Shown: positions 63,801 through 64,000 of the stretch, in pieces
Numbering within the stretch: the stretch's first letter is position 1
How the letters are laid out: each line of letters starts with the position of its first letter
DNA from: Arenibacter sp. F20364
GTDB taxonomy: Bacteria > Bacteroidota > Bacteroidia > Flavobacteriales > Flavobacteriaceae
DNA length: 64,000 nucleotides
Reading direction: 5' to 3'
NCBI RefSeq assembly: GCF_023015905.1
Contig: NZ_JALKBD010000018.1
Coordinates: 50,036 to 114,035 of the forward strand
Notes under the pieces: model-generated
The model's database searches: none
Seen by the model: only the letters and a program-made list of their open reading frames with translations
What the model was told of the DNA's origin: nothing
Position numbers and translations under genes: made by a program

Positions 63801-64000
63801 ATCACAGACCTTTCAGTCCCGACAGGTGGAATCACTACAACACAGATTTTGGATGGCACTATAGCAACAGCTGATATTGCCGACAATAACGTAACTCCTG
63901 CTAAAATAGAGCAAGGTACCACTGGACAAGTATTGACTACTGATGGCGCAGGGGACGTAGTATGGGCCGTTCCTGCTGCTGGTTCAGTTTCTGCCGATGG
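60891..64000 (+). CDS. Very long secreted repeat protein with tail-fibre-like modules, 3'-truncated
   Basis: The frame is open from ATG 60891 to the window end: 1036 residues seen and continuing. Signal peptide residues 1-19 (ending VQAQ), then an N-terminal domain (IKIGDNPQNIDPSSVLELES, ALVYNTDIECIHYYTG) common in flavobacterial surface proteins. Next come modules like phage or adhesin fibres (TLYPTQNAVKTYVDQL, NPTDPQDAATRAYVDA, LADNSV, GTAELADNSV). Then three 58-residue repeats (174 bp period, around QMLTTDG and STELADQVTIVGDG) and at least four 75-76-residue repeats (225-228 bp, ADIADNNVTPAKIEQG, GQVLTTDGAGDVVWAVPAAG). Low Cys, no membrane helix; likely a surface fibre. A type IX sorting domain, if any, lies beyond the window. 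Confidence 0.9.
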   Translation, partial: MKYIHFFFCLLLGMAVQAQIKIGDNPQNIDPSSVLELESSSRVLVITRVNTAQMDAIIPSAGALVYNTDIECIHYYTGVEWKDICDAVAGSITFTSDDGTVVITSTGGNNYDLKVGEITGMNIVNETVFGADIATATIGERQLAPNSVGSSELQDNTVGKDEIQEAAVGTLEIIDGTIKPEDMEPGAFDQLLTTDAAGNVVWLNKNELGATQADQSTITGAGTLADPIKVGNTVLGDILANATAITTKEDVANKSDDTALGNSTTLYPTQNAVKTYVDQLAGAASTLADGNIFVGSAGNVATGVPMGGDATIDNTGLVTIADLAITSPKIADNAVGQPHLADNSVISNKILNGNVTPIKIQPGAANQIMTTNTLGVVTWQPISAVGGNQDLASVLGFGTNAGNNQINNLANPTDPQDAATRAYVDAQVGGVGGTGDITSTDLTITGGTNAAFNDVNLEITAGAVGTAELADNSVNSTKIIDGAVQTVDIANNSVSPLKIESPGAANQMLTTDGTNAVTWVPIAAGSTELADQVTIVGDGTTGNEFEVADNSIAPIKIQSPGAANQMLTTDGANTVTWVPIAAGSTELADQVTIVGDGTSGNEFEVADNSISPAKIETPGTPNQMLTTDGSNTVTWVPIAAGSTELADQVTIVGDGSTGNEFEVADGAINSNKITDGTIQAIDISPNAVTTAAILDANVTPIKISPGTNGQFLSTTGGAVVWDNLPGGVGGTVEADGVTIEGNGVSPNPLQVMDGGITSTQILDLTIATVDIADNNVTPAKIEQGAAGQVLTTDGTGDVVWAAPAAGSVSVDGTTITGDGNLTNLSVPTGGITTTQIFDGTIATADIADNNVTPTKIEQGATGQVLTTDGAGDVVWAVPAAGSVSADGTTITGDGNITDLSVPTGGITTVQILDGTIATADIADANVTPAKIEQGATGQVLTTDGAGDVVWAVPAAGSVSADGTTIIGDGNITDLSVPTGGITTTQILDGTIATADIADNNVTPAKIEQGTTGQVLTTDGAGDVVWAVPAAGSVSAD
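62436..62955 (+). repeat. 174-bp tandem coding repeats
   Basis: Segments beginning GATCAGGTTAC recur at 62481, 62655 and 62829, exactly 174 bp apart, each encoding 58 residues. Sequences are similar but not identical (third bases differ). Outer limits are approximate. Confidence 0.88.
63090..64000 (+). repeat. 225-bp tandem coding repeats
   Basis: The segment TCCTGCTGCTGG recurs at 63296, 63521, 63746 and 63971, exactly 225 bp apart (75 codons); the first unit (from 63090) is 228 bp and more diverged. Later units are nearly identical in DNA, and the array continues past the window. Confidence 0.92.

Noticed and set aside
62924..63922. A 332-codon reverse ORF opposite the repeat gene
   Set aside because: It is the antisense shadow of the 225-bp repeats; its protein is itself repetitive and low in complexity, while the forward frame has a signal peptide and family modules.
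60891..64000. Prophage tail-fibre gene
   Set aside because: The protein has a Sec signal peptide and a flavobacterial surface-protein N-terminal domain, and no phage genes precede it in the window; not excluded downstream.

Overview
The window looks like a stretch of chromosome from a marine-type Flavobacteriaceae (Bacteroidota). GC is low, and there are almost no Shine-Dalgarno sequences. Several genes carry a TAnnTTTG promoter element, in two cases with a TTTG or TTG about 18-19 bp upstream. Many lipoproteins and signal peptides end in xxAQ or xGC. Familiar flavobacterial neighbourhoods are present (birA/rsfS/ftsH/cdsA/psd, aminotransferase/murB, kmo/kynU). The genus cannot be fixed from sequence alone; a Maribacter/Arenibacter/Zobellia-like relative is a guess. 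No tRNA, rRNA, CRISPR, insertion sequence, prophage or recognised defence island was seen.

Layout. 1-6.5 kb: end of pyrE, an SRPBCC protein, birA (reverse), then a forward run rsfS-ftsH-LUD protein-cdsA-psd-acyl-CoA-binding protein (membrane quality control and phospholipid synthesis). 6.6-17.8 kb: sterol-desaturase-like hydroxylase, hybrid histidine kinase with a convergent LytTR regulator, a haloperoxidase/DoxX-like/outer-membrane-barrel group, an unusual zinc-ribbon SDR protein, a secreted protein of unknown function and a HopJ-family protein. 17.9-26.7 kb: an eight-gene reverse operon headed by a LacI regulator with palindromes in front of it. It encodes exported sugar enzymes (PmoA/DUF6807, two Tat-exported Gfo/Idh/MocA oxidoreductases, a DUF1080 lipoprotein, an exported NagA-like deacetylase), an Nramp-fold transporter without the metal-site motifs, and a cytoplasmic NagB-like deaminase. 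Its order suggests periplasmic oxidation and deacetylation of an amino-sugar glycoside, import, then deamination. 26.9-45.9 kb: mostly housekeeping (CDP-alcohol phosphatidyltransferase, Gfo/Idh, valS, DUF1573, PDZ aspartyl protease, aminotransferase, murB, two ECF sigma factors with one anti-sigma, lipA, gap, TPR hybrid kinase, lpxK, Nif3, a zinc-ribbon protein that has lost its cysteines). 45.9-57.1 kb: kmo, clpP, lipoprotein, MFS, kynU, GNAT, O-methyltransferase, PAP2, tatA, M1 peptidase, DUF6702.

57.1-59.04 kb is the most unusual non-coding DNA. Four 70-bp modules with a perfect stem-loop, plus a fifth in which the inner part is inverted, are interleaved with 7-bp ACTGNNN repeat arrays. 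The arrays abut the stop codons of two paralogous carboxypeptidase-regulatory-like proteins. After pepE the window ends inside a very long forward gene (60891 to beyond 64000). It encodes a secreted protein of more than 1036 residues with tail-fibre-like modules and two classes of tandem repeat (58 and 75 residues).
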